In this document: positions 42,151 through 43,390 of the stretch, one piece after another
How positions within the stretch are numbered: position 1 is the stretch's first letter
How the letters are laid out: each line of letters opens with the position of its first letter
NCBI RefSeq assembly: GCF_000982955.1
Contig: NZ_KQ058696.1
Location: forward strand, 1 to 43,390
Length of the DNA: 43,390 nucleotides
DNA from: Micromonospora sp. HK10
Lineage (GTDB): Bacteria; Actinomycetota; Actinomycetes; Mycobacteriales; Micromonosporaceae
Direction: 5' to 3'
The notes under the pieces: model-generated
The model's database searches: none
Told to the model about the DNA's origin: nothing
Seen by the model: the letters and a program-made list of their open reading frames with translations, nothing else
Program-made: the position numbers and the translations under genes

Positions 42151-43377
42151 ATGTCGGACGAGCCCGGGATGCCCCACCGCGCCGCCCGCCTCGACCTGGA
42201 CGAGCAGGTGGCCGGCCTGCTGCGGGACCGGCTGCCGCTGGTGGCCGAGCGCACGGTCAGCGCGATCACCGCCGAGGTGCCCGACTACTCCGGCGCGCTC
42301 ACCGGCACCATGCGGGAGAAGATCGAGAACGCCGTCCGCATCGCCCTCGGCACGTTCCTCCAGCTCATCGAGGGCGCCCAGCCCACCGACCCGAGCACCC
42401 CGCTCACCCCCGCGCTGGAGGCCGCGTACGCGCTGGGCAGCGGGGAGGCGCGCTCCGGCCGGAGCATGGACGCGCTGCTGGCCGCGTACCGGGTCGGGGC
42501 GCGGGTGGCCTGGCGGGAGGTCTCCACCACCACGGTACGCAGTGGCCTGTCCGCCGCGACGGTGGCCGAGTTCGCCGAGCTGATGTTCGCCTACATCGAC
42601 GAGCTCTCCGCGGCCAGCGTGGCCGGGCACGCCGACGAGCTGGCCAGCGCCGGGCGGGTGCGGCGCCGCTACCTGGAGCGGCTCACCCAGCAACTGCTGG
42701 CCGGCGAGCCGGAGGAACTCCTGCGCCGGGGCGCCGAGCGGGCCGACTGGCCGCCGCCGCAGACGCTCACCGTCGTGCTGCTGCCCCGGCGGAACCTGCG
42801 CGCCGTGCTCGCCCTGCTCAGCCCGCACACCCTGGAGAGCGGCGAGGACCTGCCCGGCATGGACCCGGCCGAGGAACTGGCCGTACTGCTGGTGCCGGAC
42901 ATGCACGGCGGCCGGCGCCGGCAGCTCGCCCGGCTGCTGCACGGGCACCGGGCGGTGCTCGGACCGGCCCGGCCCTGGCACCGGGTCACCGCCTCCTACC
43001 AGCGGGCCATCCGGGCGCTGGCCCTCGGCCTGGGCGAGCCCGACGACGCGCCGGTCGACACCGAGGAACACCTCGCCGAGCTGCTGCTCAGCATGGACCC
43101 GGAGGCGCTGGCCGACCTGCGGGCCCAGGCGCTGCGCCCGCTGGCCGCGCTCCCCCCGGCCACCGCGCACCGGCTGGCCGAGACGCTGCGGTCCTGGCTG
43201 CTGCACCAGGGCCGCCGAGAGGACGTGGCCGCGGAGCTGTTCGTGCACCCGCAGACCGTCCGCTACCGGATGGGCAAGCTCCGCGAGCTGTACGGCGACC
43301 GGCTGCACGAACCGGCGACGGTGCTCGCCCTCACCCTGGCCCTCGCGATGCCGCCGGCTCCGCCACCCGCCGACTGA
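42151..43377 (+). CDS. PucR/CdaR-type transcriptional regulator
   Basis: 408 aa. An N-terminal helical sensor-like region (about 10-170; LLAAYRVGARVAWREV is typical of the RsbT-co-antagonist-like domain in this family), a degenerate GGDEF-like middle and a C-terminal PucR HTH at about 350-400 (LRSWLLHQGRREDVAAEL, HPQTVRYRMGKLREL). It probably controls the divergent reductase-desaturase operon, possibly in response to membrane or fatty-acid state; that is inferred from position. ATG 42151 has GGGGAG upstream. Confidence 0.88.
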   Translation: MSDEPGMPHRAARLDLDEQVAGLLRDRLPLVAERTVSAITAEVPDYSGALTGTMREKIENAVRIALGTFLQLIEGAQPTDPSTPLTPALEAAYALGSGEARSGRSMDALLAAYRVGARVAWREVSTTTVRSGLSAATVAEFAELMFAYIDELSAASVAGHADELASAGRVRRRYLERLTQQLLAGEPEELLRRGAERADWPPPQTLTVVLLPRRNLRAVLALLSPHTLESGEDLPGMDPAEELAVLLVPDMHGGRRRQLARLLHGHRAVLGPARPWHRVTASYQRAIRALALGLGEPDDAPVDTEEHLAELLLSMDPEALADLRAQALRPLAALPPATAHRLAETLRSWLLHQGRREDVAAELFVHPQTVRYRMGKLRELYGDRLHEPATVLALTLALAMPPAPPPAD

Positions 43378-43390
43378 GCGCGGGCCGCCC

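Overview
The window is uniformly very GC-rich DNA. It carries a Hanks-type kinase with a short extracytoplasmic tail, a HTH/DUF397 pair, an EccB protein, GTG and TTG starts and TANNNT-type -10 boxes next to start codons. This points to a filamentous actinomycete, most likely Micromonosporaceae (Micromonospora or a close relative). That is inferred from gene style, not from a database search. No rRNA, tRNA, insertion sequence, phage gene, CRISPR array or large biosynthetic cluster was seen.

Layout. 1-1003 is non-coding and repeat-rich (a 61-bp direct repeat and a five-copy 41-bp tandem array). 1004-5594 holds a nitrilase-superfamily amidohydrolase overlapping a MOSC protein, a Ser/Thr kinase, and a HTH/DUF5753 regulator with its DUF397 partner. 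5834-14735 is a run of mostly single genes: GGDEF protein, APH-like kinase, PemK/MazF protein, OsmC-like protein, methyltransferase, Nudix hydrolase, divergent serpin, DUF2267 protein, molybdopterin oxidoreductase and CBS-BON protein. 14807-21360 is a divergent carbohydrate locus. One arm encodes a dehydrogenase, a TIM-barrel isomerase and a glycoside hydrolase. The other encodes a lipoprotein binding protein and two ABC permeases. An AT-rich palindromic control region lies between them.

21414-23508 holds a methyltransferase and an orphan EccB. 23648-27582 is a reactive-sulfur locus: a CstR-like repressor, a persulfide-dioxygenase/rhodanese fusion, a rhodanese-DUF2892 protein, a TauE/SafE exporter and a methyltransferase. 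Near-identical TACCCC-NN-GGGGTA operators precede the first two. 27702-37846 is mixed metabolism: spermidine-synthase-like protein, small membrane protein, acyl-CoA ligase with a perfect 14-bp operator-like palindrome, winged-helix protein, DinB, RidA, acyl-CoA dehydrogenase, AAA ATPase and a D,D-carboxypeptidase.

A second 41-bp tandem array (about 37918-38300) separates the carboxypeptidase from an alanyl-tRNA-synthetase-like protein that ends after its catalytic and tRNA-recognition parts. Its leader is the most striking item in the window. A -10 box sits six bases before the ATG of a 22-codon, alanine-rich ORF. Mutually exclusive stems follow, and the last hairpin buries the synthetase Shine-Dalgarno. 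It looks like an alanine-responsive attenuator. The window closes with a fatty-acid desaturase/ferredoxin-reductase operon divergent from a PucR-type regulator.
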